Counted from the stretch's first letter, positions 1 to 5,724 are shown. The stretch is DNA of 5,820 nucleotides from Sedimentisphaerales bacterium (GCA_030640865.1 DAOWIP010000213.1:1-5820); one strand, 5' to 3'. The notes: generated by a model not told the origin, from the sequence alone. A program made the numbers and translations.

Positions 1-26
1 AAATATTGGTTTTTTATAGTATCTTT

Positions 27-35
27 GGAAGGAGG
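27..35 (+). promoter_or_regulatory. Ribosome binding site that sets the start of the first gene
   Basis: GGAAGGAGG lies six bases before a GTG codon at 42. This is a near-perfect Shine-Dalgarno at ideal spacing. It makes GTG-42 the start rather than the in-frame TTG at 6, because the residues after GTG-42 form a textbook signal peptide and the extra twelve before it do not. A TATAGT box at 15-20 resembles a -10 element, but a transcript starting from it would begin at the binding site itself, so it is not called. Confidence 0.85.
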
Positions 36-41
36 TTCGCT

Positions 42-1589
42 GTGAAGAAATCTGTAACGTTAATTATTGTGGTGATGTTTATATTGGCCCCGGGTGGGGT
101 CGCATTAGCTTCACCGATGGGGACGGCCTTTACCTACCAGGGCCGGCTGAACTTCAAGGATGTCCCGGCGGACGGAAATTACGACTTATCCTTCGGGCTG
201 TATGACGCCTCTGTCGGCGGAAGTCAGGTTGGCACAACTATTCTGGTGCTTAACCACGAGGTGAACGACGGTTATTTTACCGTGGTTCTGGATTTTGGGA
301 CAAAAATATTCGATGGCGAAGCTCGTTGGATGGAGATTAGTCTGCGACCGAACGGCACTCCAGGCTGGTCCCTGCTAAGCCCGCGACAGGAACTGACGCC
401 CTCACCTTACGCGATGTACGCCGATGATTCTGACAAGCTGGACGGTTACGATGCCGGCGATTTTGTCTCTCCAGCGGGCGATTACGGCAGAGTGGGTGTG
501 GCAACAAACCTATACGAGGCGAATCAGAGTCTAACCAGCAAGTACCTCAACGAGGTTGGCCCGGACTATATGACGGGATCAACACTCGGTTGGGTACTGG
601 ACGTGGAAAACACCGGCATAGGCGGTGCCATCGACGGCTCTGCCCCCACAGGCACAGGTGTTCGCGGAACCTCTTTTGGGCCAGGCGGTACGGGAACAGA
701 CGGCGTGGGAGTACGAGGCAATGCGCACGGCGGTCAGGGTACTGGTGTCTATGGCTATGCCGCCGGAAGTAACGGAAAGGGCGTTTATGGAATAGCAGTG
801 GATAATGGCGACTTTACAAATTACGGCGGTCAATTCGAGGCTCTGGGCACTTATGGTTATGGCGTTGCCGGCACAGCCGATGGCGATAATGGCCACGGTG
901 TTCACGGTTATTCGTCCGGCATTAACGGCTTCGGTATCTACGGCAAGAGTGAAGAATATATCGCGGTAAAGGGCGAAGGAAGGCTTGACGCGAATGGTTA
1001 TCTCGGAGTTCAGGGAAAGGATGATTTCGACGAGGTGGTTACCGCCGACTGGAGTGGTAAAGAAATCGGCGTGGCCGGAATCTCAACCGGGGCTTCCGAC
1101 ACTGATAACTATGGTGTAATCGGACATTCCAATGGTGTTGGTGTGCGAGGGGAACATTCCGGCGACCCGGACAACAACTTCGGCGAACTGGGCTTAAGCG
1201 GCGCCGGTATCTATGCCAAAGGCTCCAGCTATGCGGGCTACTTCGAAGGCGATGTTCATTCTACCGGTGAATACACCAAGGCATACACCACCGGCACCAG
1301 CAACCCCGCCGCACCTCTGGTTTATGGTTGCATCGCATCCAATGCGACAATATATTCCGGGACGCCGAACTTCACTTGCACATGGAGCTCAACATTGAAT
1401 CGATACGAAATTGCTATCACCGGCGAAAGCTACTATTTTACTGATTATGTGACAATGGTAACTCCTGCGAGCGGCTCCGCTCGCATCGCAAGCACAAGCA
1501 GTATGAGCGGCGTCCTGCTTGTTTATATATTTACACCTGCCGGCACCCAGGTCCAGGCACCTTTTCAGTTCATGGTTTATAAACCGTAA
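42..1589 (+). CDS. Secreted glycine-rich repeat protein with N-terminal YQGRL-type domain
   Basis: The protein has 515 residues when started at GTG-42. Residues 1-23 are a Sec signal peptide: KK, then a hydrophobic run, then ALA before Ser. Residues 28-127 form the 'TAFTYQGRL ... RWMEISLRP ... LSPRQELTPSPYAMYA' domain, common in exported planctomycete proteins and of unknown function. It is followed by a 'DKLDGYDAGDF' segment (131-141) like linkers in phage tail-fibre and collagen-like proteins. Residues 204-301 carry G-x-G-V-x-G motifs, mostly 12 residues apart, and weaker copies continue to about 370. After 'YAGYFEGDVHSTGEY' (397-411), residues 426-515 form a compact C-terminal domain ending in 'FQFMVYKP'. 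The repeats suggest a fibrous or beta-solenoid-like extracellular stalk (inference). No enzyme motif is visible. The gene ends 18 bases before the next, with which it very likely forms an operon. Confidence 0.85.
   Translation: MKKSVTLIIVVMFILAPGGVALASPMGTAFTYQGRLNFKDVPADGNYDLSFGLYDASVGGSQVGTTILVLNHEVNDGYFTVVLDFGTKIFDGEARWMEISLRPNGTPGWSLLSPRQELTPSPYAMYADDSDKLDGYDAGDFVSPAGDYGRVGVATNLYEANQSLTSKYLNEVGPDYMTGSTLGWVLDVENTGIGGAIDGSAPTGTGVRGTSFGPGGTGTDGVGVRGNAHGGQGTGVYGYAAGSNGKGVYGIAVDNGDFTNYGGQFEALGTYGYGVAGTADGDNGHGVHGYSSGINGFGIYGKSEEYIAVKGEGRLDANGYLGVQGKDDFDEVVTADWSGKEIGVAGISTGASDTDNYGVIGHSNGVGVRGEHSGDPDNNFGELGLSGAGIYAKGSSYAGYFEGDVHSTGEYTKAYTTGTSNPAAPLVYGCIASNATIYSGTPNFTCTWSSTLNRYEIAITGESYYFTDYVTMVTPASGSARIASTSSMSGVLLVYIFTPAGTQVQAPFQFMVYKP
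651..944 (+). repeat. Twelve-residue G-x-G-V-x-G protein repeats
   Basis: Within the first gene the motif occurs at residues 204 (GTGVRG), 221 (GVGVRG), 233 (GTGVYG), 245 (GKGVYG), 272 (GYGVAG), 284 (GHGVHG) and 296 (GFGIYG). The step is 12 residues in four of six intervals (221-233, 233-245, 272-284, 284-296), giving a 36-bp coding period. The other intervals are 17 and 27 residues. The spacers are rich in Gly, Ser, Asn and Asp. The DNA copies have diverged, so these are old protein repeats and not a recent tandem expansion. Confidence 0.75.
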
Positions 1590-1607
1590 TTCATAGGAGA
1601 ATAAACA

Positions 1608-2033
1608 ATGAGACACAATTGTATTAACATAATAGTTCCGAAAGTCTGCATATTTATTGTACTGCTGATTTGTCTTGGTCTGGCCTTGCCCGCAACGGGA
1701 CAGAGCGGGGGAGGTTACGATCTGACATGGAGCACAATTGACGGTGGGGGTGGCACCAGCACCGGAGGCGGCTACAGTTTGACCGGTGCGGTCGGCCAAC
1801 CGGACGCCGGCGTAACGACCAGCGGGAGTTATACGCTGACCGGCGGTTTCTGGTCGTCTAATATTCCCTGTTTTGTGAATATGGACGACCTGGAGAATTT
1901 CCTTACCGATTGGCTTGATGGCGGCACGAACCTGCCCGGCGACCTCGACGGCGACAACAAAGTCGATATGGTTGACTTTGGCATCCTTGCCTCGAATTGG
2001 CTCTGCCGTTGCCCTGCGGATTGGCCTCTATAG
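1608..2033 (+). CDS. Small secreted protein with dockerin-like calcium-binding repeat
   Basis: The protein has 141 residues and starts at ATG-1608, seven bases after AGGAGA (1595-1600). Residues 1-31 are a long Sec signal peptide, with a hydrophobic core at about 13-27 and likely cleavage near 'ATG-Q'. Residues 37-82 are the Gly/Thr-rich 'YDLTWSTIDGGGGTS ... GQPDAG ... YTLTGGFW' domain, recurrent in Planctomycetes and related groups and of unknown function. Residues 93-132 form a dockerin-like pair. The second copy has a canonical 12-residue calcium loop, with D112, D114, D116, K118, D120 and D123, followed by the helix 'FGILASNWL'. The first copy keeps only the helix (DLENFLTDWL) and lacks its loop. 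The tail contains 'CRCPADWPL', and C88, C133 and C135 could form a disulfide. It is the second gene of the operon with the repeat protein. A surface-attachment or partner-binding role is inference, since no cohesin is in the window. Confidence 0.85.
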   Translation: MRHNCINIIVPKVCIFIVLLICLGLALPATGQSGGGYDLTWSTIDGGGGTSTGGGYSLTGAVGQPDAGVTTSGSYTLTGGFWSSNIPCFVNMDDLENFLTDWLDGGTNLPGDLDGDNKVDMVDFGILASNWLCRCPADWPL

Positions 2034-2083
2034 ACCAAACCGACGACGGATAATATGCTTCTATTTGAGTAAGGAAGAGGTAC

Positions 2084-2114
2084 AGCCCCTGGTTTTTGCC
2101 GGGGGCTTTTTTTT
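2084..2114 (+). terminator. Rho-independent terminator of the secreted-protein operon
   Basis: The arms AGCCCCTGG (2084-2092) and CCGGGGGCT (2099-2107) pair over nine base pairs, including one T-G wobble, around a six-base loop. A run of eight T (2107-2114) follows. It lies 50 bases after the stop of the dockerin-like gene and isolates that operon from the tRNA gene. Confidence 0.92.
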
Positions 2115-2152
2115 CGCCAGTTTTATGGGCAAGTCGGCTGCTGGAAAAAAGG

Positions 2153-2182
2153 TTGGAAATTTGCTTAAAAAAGTGCGATAAT
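2153..2182 (+). promoter_or_regulatory. Candidate sigma70-type promoter of tRNA-Leu
   Basis: TTGGAA (2153-2158) and GATAAT (2177-2182) are 18 bases apart. This would place transcription start about ten bases later, just upstream of the tRNA 5' end at 2193. An alternative pairing is TTGCTT (2161-2166) with TACTAT (2182-2187), at a less favourable 15-base spacing. The call rests on consensus matching and position only. Confidence 0.45.
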
Positions 2183-2192
2183 ACTATTATCA

Positions 2193-2275
2193 GCGAGCGT
2201 GGCGGAACTGGCAGACGCGCAAGATTTAGGATCTTGTACCCTCGTGGTGTGGAGGTTCGAATCCTCTCGCTCGCA
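2193..2275 (+). tRNA. tRNA-Leu, anticodon UAG
   Basis: This is a complete 83-base cloverleaf. The acceptor stem GCGAGCG (2193-2199) pairs with CGCTCGC (2268-2274), and A2275 is the discriminator base. The D stem is GCG/CGC (2202-2204 with 2216-2218). The anticodon stem CAAGA/TCTTG (2220-2224 with 2232-2236) frames the loop TTTAGGA, with anticodon TAG at 2227-2229. A long variable arm (2237-2250, ACC/GGT stem) marks a class II leucine tRNA. The T arm GGAGG/CCTCT (2251-2255 with 2263-2267) holds the loop TTCGAAT. The anticodon reads CUA and, with wobble, other CUN codons. The CCA end is not encoded, so it must be added by the CCA-adding enzyme. Confidence 0.97.
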
Positions 2276-2280
2276 ATCAT

Positions 2281-2301
2281 GTAGGATGGACTTCAGTCCA
2301 T
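2281..2301 (+). repeat. REP-like palindrome 1 (GTAG-headed)
   Basis: GTAG (2281-2284), one base, then ATGGAC (2286-2291) pairing with GTCCAT (2296-2301) around TTCA. It begins five bases after the tRNA 3' end. A GTAG tetranucleotide at the foot of a short palindrome is the layout of REP elements handled by IS200/IS605-like RAYT transposases. That this copy belongs to such a family is inference. Confidence 0.6.
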
Positions 2302-2314
2302 GCTGTCTGACTAG

Positions 2315-2365
2315 CCCCCGATGTAAAACATGTCCCCGCGTAGGCGGGGATCGGGGGGTTCTTTT
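2315..2365 (+). repeat. Nested GC-rich hairpin, possible tRNA terminator
   Basis: The inner stem is TCCCCGC (2333-2339) with GCGGGGA (2344-2350), loop GTAG. The outer stem is CCCCCGAT (2315-2322) with ATCGGGGG (2350-2357), and the two share base A2350. The 3' arm runs into GGGGGG and then TTCTTTT (2359-2365), so it could end the tRNA transcript, though the T-run is interrupted. Unlike its neighbours it carries GTAG in the loop and not at the foot. Confidence 0.5.
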
Positions 2366-2386
2366 GTAGGGCGGGCCATGCCCGCC
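2366..2386 (+). repeat. REP-like palindrome 2 (GTAG-headed)
   Basis: GTAG (2366-2369) directly abuts GGCGGGC (2370-2376), which pairs perfectly with GCCCGCC (2380-2386) around CAT. It has the same architecture and orientation as the palindromes at 2281 and 2438, but an unrelated stem sequence. Confidence 0.65.
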
Positions 2387-2417
2387 ATTTGAGATTGCTC
2401 GTGACGGGTGGCATGCT

Positions 2418-2427
2418 TTACGCGTAA
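2418..2427. repeat. Perfect 10-bp palindrome between two REP-like hairpins
   Basis: TTACGCGTAA is self-complementary. It is flanked symmetrically at three bases by GCAT (2411-2414) and ATGC (2431-2434), making a 24-base interrupted palindrome. It could be a protein-binding site or part of a composite repeat. No gene nearby tells which. Confidence 0.4.
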
Positions 2428-2437
2428 CTTATGCAAA

Positions 2438-2463
2438 GTAGGGGCGACCCTATGTGGTCGCCC
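2438..2463 (+). repeat. REP-like palindrome 3 (GTAG-headed)
   Basis: GTAG (2438-2441) directly abuts GGGCGACC (2442-2449), which pairs perfectly with GGTCGCCC (2456-2463) around CTATGT. It is the longest uninterrupted stem of the three GTAG-headed hairpins. A GGTGGCA (2407-2413) / TGCCACC (2493-2499) pair could bracket it in a larger fold. Confidence 0.65.
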
Positions 2464-2495
2464 AAAAACGCTATTATGGTTTTCCAATTGGGTGC

Positions 2496-2522
2496 CACCT
2501 TTCCGCCGAAGGCGGAGAGGTG
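2496..2522. repeat. Twelve-base-pair hairpin with CCGCC-GAA-GGCGG core
   Basis: The arms 2496-2507 and 2511-2522 (CACCTTTCCGCC and GGCGGAGAGGTG) pair over twelve positions with one T-G wobble, around a GAA loop. The core CCGCCGAAGGCGG recurs exactly at 5725-5737, so this is probably a dispersed hairpin repeat. It lacks a T-run and the GTAG foot. Confidence 0.55.
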
Positions 2523-2571
2523 TTCTTATATAATTCTCAGCACAAAACCCATAGTAGCCGGAACTGGACGT

Positions 2572-2601
2572 GGATTTGAAAATTGATAATTTGGAAAATC
2601 C
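2572..2601. repeat. Weak AT-rich hairpin
   Basis: GGATTT (2572-2577) pairs with AAATCC (2596-2601), and AAATT (2580-2584) pairs with AATTT (2588-2592), around GAT, with a small internal loop. No T-run follows on either strand. Before the IS arrived, this sequence may have lain nearer the 3' end of the sulfatase gene (inference). Its function is unknown. Confidence 0.3.
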
Positions 2602-2679
2602 TGAAAAATATCCCTTGAAAAGCAAATTGCGAAAAAATGTCGATGGTTGAAATTTGTCCCTGTTGTAGTTAGAATGAAG

Positions 2680-2701
2680 GTAAGTATTCAGCCATTTGCA
2701 A
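2680..2701 (+). repeat. Left terminal inverted repeat of the IS66 element
   Basis: It begins GTAAGTATTCAGCCAT and ends TGCAA. It matches the complement of 4240-4261 at all positions except the seventeenth (T here, G there). It contains the transposase stop codon (2688-2690, TGA on the minus strand). GCCATT (2691-2696) and AATGGC (2700-2705) could form a small hairpin at this end only. Confidence 0.93.
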
Positions 2702-4163
2702 TGGCTGATCCTGGTAATGAAGGTAGCTTACCTGTAGCTACGTAGTCTCTTAAAGCATGGGCGATTGTGATAGTCGGATTATGGCCCCGCAGTTTTAAGC
2801 TGCGATATACGCTCATTAGAACTGCTTGGGTAGCAGCGCCTTTGTCAGAATGATTGCACTGGCTGTTTTTACGCAGAATAACTGCTGGACGAATCTGACG
2901 TTCGGCAAAATTGTTCTCAAAAGGAATCTCTGGATGTTCCAGGAAAGTGAACAACGAGTCTTGATATTTCATGAGTCGTTTGGCCAAACGTTTCACATCG
3001 GGGTTGTGATAAACCGTATGGGCCAATTGGCTCAGTCGGGCTTTGATTCGGTTAATACGGCTTTCATAACGTTTGGGCGTAAAATTCCTACGCTTACGCA
3101 AGCGAATACCATCCCGAATCAGCCGACGCAGTTTTTTCGAGAACGCCTGCCATTCGGCCGAATCGTTGGTCTGGTCAACCTTCTCCAGTTCCCTCAACAG
3201 ATGAACCAGACAAAACTGACGATCCGTCGCGCAGACCGAGTTGTACGCCGCCCAAAAGTCGGTAATCAGTATGCCGTCAAATTCTTCTGTGAAAAACTTC
3301 TGCAAAGCGGGACTTCCTCGACTGCGGTCAATCATATAGTAACAAGCATTATCATTAGCAAAACACCACAACCAATGCGTTTTACCTGCCACACGCCAAC
3401 CTGTCTCATCGGCGTGCAAATAGGTGCTGTTTTTGGCTTCCAAGGCAATCTGTTCATACCAAAACAGCAATATCACCGCCAAGCGTTGCCACATCGCTAC
3501 CAAACCACCGGCACTCAAACGGGTATGAAGATGATAACCCAGAATGGAAATAATCTGAGCGATCGTTACACCCAATCCATAATGCAGCCAAGCGGTAAAA
3601 CAGACCAGGCGATGGCCGATACTGGCCTTAGGCAAAGCATCCGACACGATTGGTTCTACGTGTTTTTTGCATTTAGGACAATAATCACGATGAATCGTGT
3701 GCTCGGTTACTACCGGCTGAATATCCTCAGGAATATCTTCAACAACACGTTTTCGTTGACGCTGACACCGTTGCAGCGGACCGCCGCAATCGGGACACTT
3801 TTCCAGCCGATGTTCCTCATGTTTATCAATATGCTGCGGTTTTTCACGTCGATTGCCGCTATGTCCCTTCTTGGCGCCGCGTCGTTGACGGCGCTTGGAG
3901 GTAGTCGGCTTGGTATAGATCGGCCTTTGCCCAGATGGCGTCGAAGGCCCAATCGAATTACTGATTGCATCCTGTTTGGATTGCAACTGCTCAATCTGAT
4001 CTTTTTGTTCAGCAATCCGTTTAACTGTAGCCAGCAGCGCCAACTGAACCATCTCCGGCCCCAACTGATAAAGCTCAAGAGCTTGGGCCTCATCAAGCTG
4101 GCCACTCAAGGCCGCCGTAATAATTCTTTGCACTCGCGCCGAATTTATTTTTGCTTTGCGCAT
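2688..4163 (-). CDS. IS66-family DDE transposase (TnpC-type)
   Basis: The protein has 491 residues from ATG-4163. A TTG six codons upstream (4181) stays open, but neither start has a clear Shine-Dalgarno, so the start is moderately certain. Domains in order: an N-terminal helical, leucine-rich segment (about 29-67); a basic linker (RRQRRGAKKGHSG, about 91-103) typical of IS66; a zinc-finger-like module (C123-x2-C126 and C162-x2-C165); then the DDE core. The catalytic residues are D252 in 'LHADETGW', D302 in 'LITDFWAAY' and E421 in 'NNFAERQIRP'. Between them is the 'CLVHLLREL' stretch (318-326), equivalent to the usual 'CWAHLRR'. The frame is intact, so activity is possible. The gene fills almost the whole element and needs no partner gene of its own inside it. 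It lies downstream of, and parallel to, the sulfatase. A small hyphenated palindrome (TTATG-G-CATAA, 4166-4176) sits right upstream of the start codon. Confidence 0.95.
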   Translation of the reverse strand: MRKAKINSARVQRIITAALSGQLDEAQALELYQLGPEMVQLALLATVKRIAEQKDQIEQLQSKQDAISNSIGPSTPSGQRPIYTKPTTSKRRQRRGAKKGHSGNRREKPQHIDKHEEHRLEKCPDCGGPLQRCQRQRKRVVEDIPEDIQPVVTEHTIHRDYCPKCKKHVEPIVSDALPKASIGHRLVCFTAWLHYGLGVTIAQIISILGYHLHTRLSAGGLVAMWQRLAVILLFWYEQIALEAKNSTYLHADETGWRVAGKTHWLWCFANDNACYYMIDRSRGSPALQKFFTEEFDGILITDFWAAYNSVCATDRQFCLVHLLRELEKVDQTNDSAEWQAFSKKLRRLIRDGIRLRKRRNFTPKRYESRINRIKARLSQLAHTVYHNPDVKRLAKRLMKYQDSLFTFLEHPEIPFENNFAERQIRPAVILRKNSQCNHSDKGAATQAVLMSVYRSLKLRGHNPTITIAHALRDYVATGKLPSLPGSAIANG

Positions 4164-4220
4164 GCTTATGGCATAACACAATCAAAAACAGAGCGCAAGT
4201 TTTATTTTTACAAAACATTA

Positions 4221-4241
4221 TGATTTGTTATGTGATTTGTT
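4221..4241. repeat. Subterminal direct repeat in the right IS end
   Basis: TGATTTGTT occurs at 4221-4229 and again at 4233-4241, a 12-base step. It lies between the right inverted repeat, which it overlaps by two bases, and the transposase start. It could be an extra transposase-binding site or part of the transposase promoter region. Nothing comparable is at the left end. Confidence 0.4.
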
Positions 4242-4261
4242 GCACATGGCTGAATACTTAC
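4240..4261 (-). repeat. Right terminal inverted repeat of the IS66 element
   Basis: Read on the minus strand it starts GTAAGTATTCAGCCAT, the same 16 bases as the left end, then G for T, then TGCAA. The outer edge is 12 bases from the sulfatase stop codon. Confidence 0.93.
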
Positions 4262-4273
4262 AAACTATTTATG

Positions 4274-5632
4274 TCAGTTATATATTTCGAGTTGTGATTT
4301 TACGGGTTTTATGGTCGTGCGGTGCTGTTCGATGAGGCGCATGAGTTCGGCAATAATATCAGGGTGATATTTAGCTATATCGAATTTTTCAGAGGGGTCG
4401 TGCTCGATGTGAAACAGCAGGGGTGGATTATGTGAGTGAGGTTTGTCACGATATCCGGCTTGGGTGATCAGGTGCATTTTCCATGGGCCGCGGCGGACAG
4501 CGAAAAGTCGGGCTCCGCGGTAAAAGAACATAGTATCGCGTGGTGATTTCTCGGTGCGCTTGAGTAGGGCGGTTATGTCATAGCCGTCAAGGACTCGGTC
4601 TTTGGGTAGTGGTACATCGGCAAGGGTGAGGCAGGTGGGGAAAAAGTCCAGTGTGCTGGCCAGGTCTGTGATAACAGAGCCGGAAGGAATGTTACCGGGC
4701 CACCAGGCAAGAGCCGGCTCACGCATGCCACCATCCCATGTGCTGCCTTTACCGCCGCGGAGCAGGCCTGCGGAACCACCTTGTAATTTTTTGGTCAGCC
4801 AGGGGCCGTTATCACTGGTAAAGAAGACAAGTGTGTTTTCGGCGAGCCCCAGTTTTTTCAGGGTATCGATGATTCGGCCGACACTCCAATCAAGCTCCTC
4901 GACGGCGTCGCCGTAGAGGCCGCGGAGAGAAGCGTCCTTGAAACGCTGTGAGGCAAATAGTGGGACGTGTGGAAAGGTGTGAGGGAAATACAGAAAAAAC
5001 GGTTTGTTTTTATTCTGCTCGAGGAATCGAATAGCTTTTTCAGTGTAGCGTTTGGTGAGGGTGGTTTGTACGGTGGGTTCCTCAATGGTTTTTTCGTTTT
5101 CCAGCAGGGGCGTGGGACGCATGTCATTGCTGTAGGGGATGCCGAAGTAATAATCGAAGCCGTGATGTGTAGGGAGAAACCGACGCAGATGGCCGAGATG
5201 CCATTTTCCAATGCAAGCGGTGGCGTAGCCTTTGGTTTTAAGCGCTGTAGCAATGGTGATTTCGGAGTGGGGCAGGCCGCCACCGGAGTTAGGGAAGAGG
5301 ACTCGTCGTTTGTCAGAGCACATGCCGCTGCGGATGGGGAGTCGGCCGGTTAGCAGGGCGGCACGGCTGGGAGTACATACGGGGGCGGCAGAGTAGAACT
5401 GGGTGAGTTTAGCGCCTTCGGCGGCCATGCGGTCGAGATTGGGGGTGTGAATGGTTGGGTGTCCAAAGCAGCCAAGGTCGGCATAGCCGAGGTCGTCGGC
5501 AAAGATGATAACGAAGTTGGGAGAGCGAGCGGTTTTGTGGGCGGCTGATAACCAGTGGGGTAGGCCAAGAGAGGCAGCCGAAAAGGCCAGCATATTGAGG
5601 AAATCACGTCGGGAGGTTATTGCTTGCGACAT
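4274..5632 (-). CDS. Tat-exported type I (formylglycine-dependent) sulfatase
   Basis: The protein has 452 residues. It starts at ATG-5632, seven bases after AGGAGA (5640-5645 on the minus strand). Residues 7-12 (SRRDFL) are a twin-arginine motif, followed by a hydrophobic stretch and likely cleavage near 'LSA' (residue 30), so it is exported folded. Residues 38 to about 330 are the alkaline-phosphatase-like sulfatase core. D46-D47 are metal ligands. C86 in 'CTPSRAALLTGR' is converted to formylglycine. K143 and H145 lie in 'GKWHLG', H218/H222 in 'FPHTFPH', D274-N275 in 'TSDNGPW', and K295 in 'RGGKGSTW'. All expected active-site residues are present. The C-terminal domain ends normally, so the nearby IS has not truncated it. 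It hydrolyses sulfate esters, probably on polysaccharides; the exact substrate cannot be read from sequence. The maturase (FGE or anSME) is not in this window. Confidence 0.95.
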   Translation of the reverse strand: MSQAITSRRDFLNMLAFSAASLGLPHWLSAAHKTARSPNFVIIFADDLGYADLGCFGHPTIHTPNLDRMAAEGAKLTQFYSAAPVCTPSRAALLTGRLPIRSGMCSDKRRVLFPNSGGGLPHSEITIATALKTKGYATACIGKWHLGHLRRFLPTHHGFDYYFGIPYSNDMRPTPLLENEKTIEEPTVQTTLTKRYTEKAIRFLEQNKNKPFFLYFPHTFPHVPLFASQRFKDASLRGLYGDAVEELDWSVGRIIDTLKKLGLAENTLVFFTSDNGPWLTKKLQGGSAGLLRGGKGSTWDGGMREPALAWWPGNIPSGSVITDLASTLDFFPTCLTLADVPLPKDRVLDGYDITALLKRTEKSPRDTMFFYRGARLFAVRRGPWKMHLITQAGYRDKPHSHNPPLLFHIEHDPSEKFDIAKYHPDIIAELMRLIEQHRTTIKPVKSQLEIYN

Positions 5633-5639
5633 TTTTTAA

Positions 5640-5645
5640 TCTCCT
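5640..5645 (-). promoter_or_regulatory. Ribosome binding site of the sulfatase
   Basis: The minus strand reads AGGAGA seven bases before the ATG at 5632. This fixes the start so that the twin-arginine signal is included. No convincing -35/-10 pair was found upstream on the minus strand. Confidence 0.8.
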
Positions 5646-5671
5646 GTATAAAAATCAATAGTGAATAAGGA

Positions 5672-5699
5672 TTAATTCAATGGTATAGGAATTTATAAT
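5672..5699 (+). promoter_or_regulatory. Candidate promoter of the gene at the right edge
   Basis: A perfect TATAAT box (5694-5699) lies 16 bases after TTAATT (5672-5677), a weak -35 matching three of six consensus bases. Transcription would start near 5706, giving a leader of about 100 bases that includes the hairpin at 5725-5737. The surroundings are AT-rich, so the box could arise by chance. Confidence 0.35.
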
Positions 5700-5724
5700 A
5701 ATGGCCAAAATAGGCAAAAAAGTC

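Larger units (their letters stand above)
2276..2679. other. Gene-free, hairpin-rich intergenic region
   Basis: These 404 bases between the tRNA and the insertion sequence hold no credible gene. The only longer reading frame (2311-2625, minus) consists largely of translated palindromes and has no recognisable domain. The stretch up to 2522 contains at least five hairpins, described separately. The part from 2523 to 2679 is AT-rich and, apart from one weak AT-rich hairpin at 2572-2601, shows nothing further. Confidence 0.8.
2680..4261 (-). mobile_element. IS66-family insertion sequence, single-gene type, 1582 bp
   Basis: The element is bounded by 22-bp terminal inverted repeats matching at 21 positions and starting GTAAG, as is usual for IS66 ends. 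It encodes one intact IS66 transposase. The accessory tnpA and tnpB genes of classical IS66 elements are absent. Size and content match the solo-transposase (ISBst12-like) subgroup. The transposase stop codon lies within the left repeat, so the element is very compact. IS66 elements normally make an 8-bp target duplication, but the flanks here differ: GAATGAAG on the left, AAACTATT on the right. It sits between the hairpin region and the end of the sulfatase gene. Confidence 0.92.

Noticed and set aside
6..41. Upstream TTG start for the first gene
   Set aside because: GTG-42 has an excellent ribosome binding site and begins directly with the signal peptide; the upstream codons overlap that site.
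1389..1799. Minus-strand frame spanning the junction of the two secreted genes
   Set aside because: It lies opposite two well-supported genes and has no motif or ribosome binding site.
2281..2522. CRISPR array
   Set aside because: The palindromes differ in stem sequence and spacing, and there is no constant direct repeat.
2311..2625. Minus-strand reading frame of 104 codons in the hairpin region
   Set aside because: It is made of translated palindromes and low-complexity sequence, with no recognisable domain.
2826..4223. Long open frame (465 codons) on the plus strand opposite the transposase
   Set aside because: It is antisense to a transposase with all catalytic motifs. Its translation shows no domain, and no ribosome binding site precedes it.
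4262..4273. Truncation of the sulfatase by the insertion sequence
   Set aside because: The sulfatase ends with a normal C-terminal segment and its own stop codon before the IS boundary.
5523..5534. Match to the tRNA 3' end (complement of CTCTCGCTCGC) inside the sulfatase, as a possible attachment site
   Set aside because: The match is short, lies in conserved coding sequence, and no integrase is present in the window.
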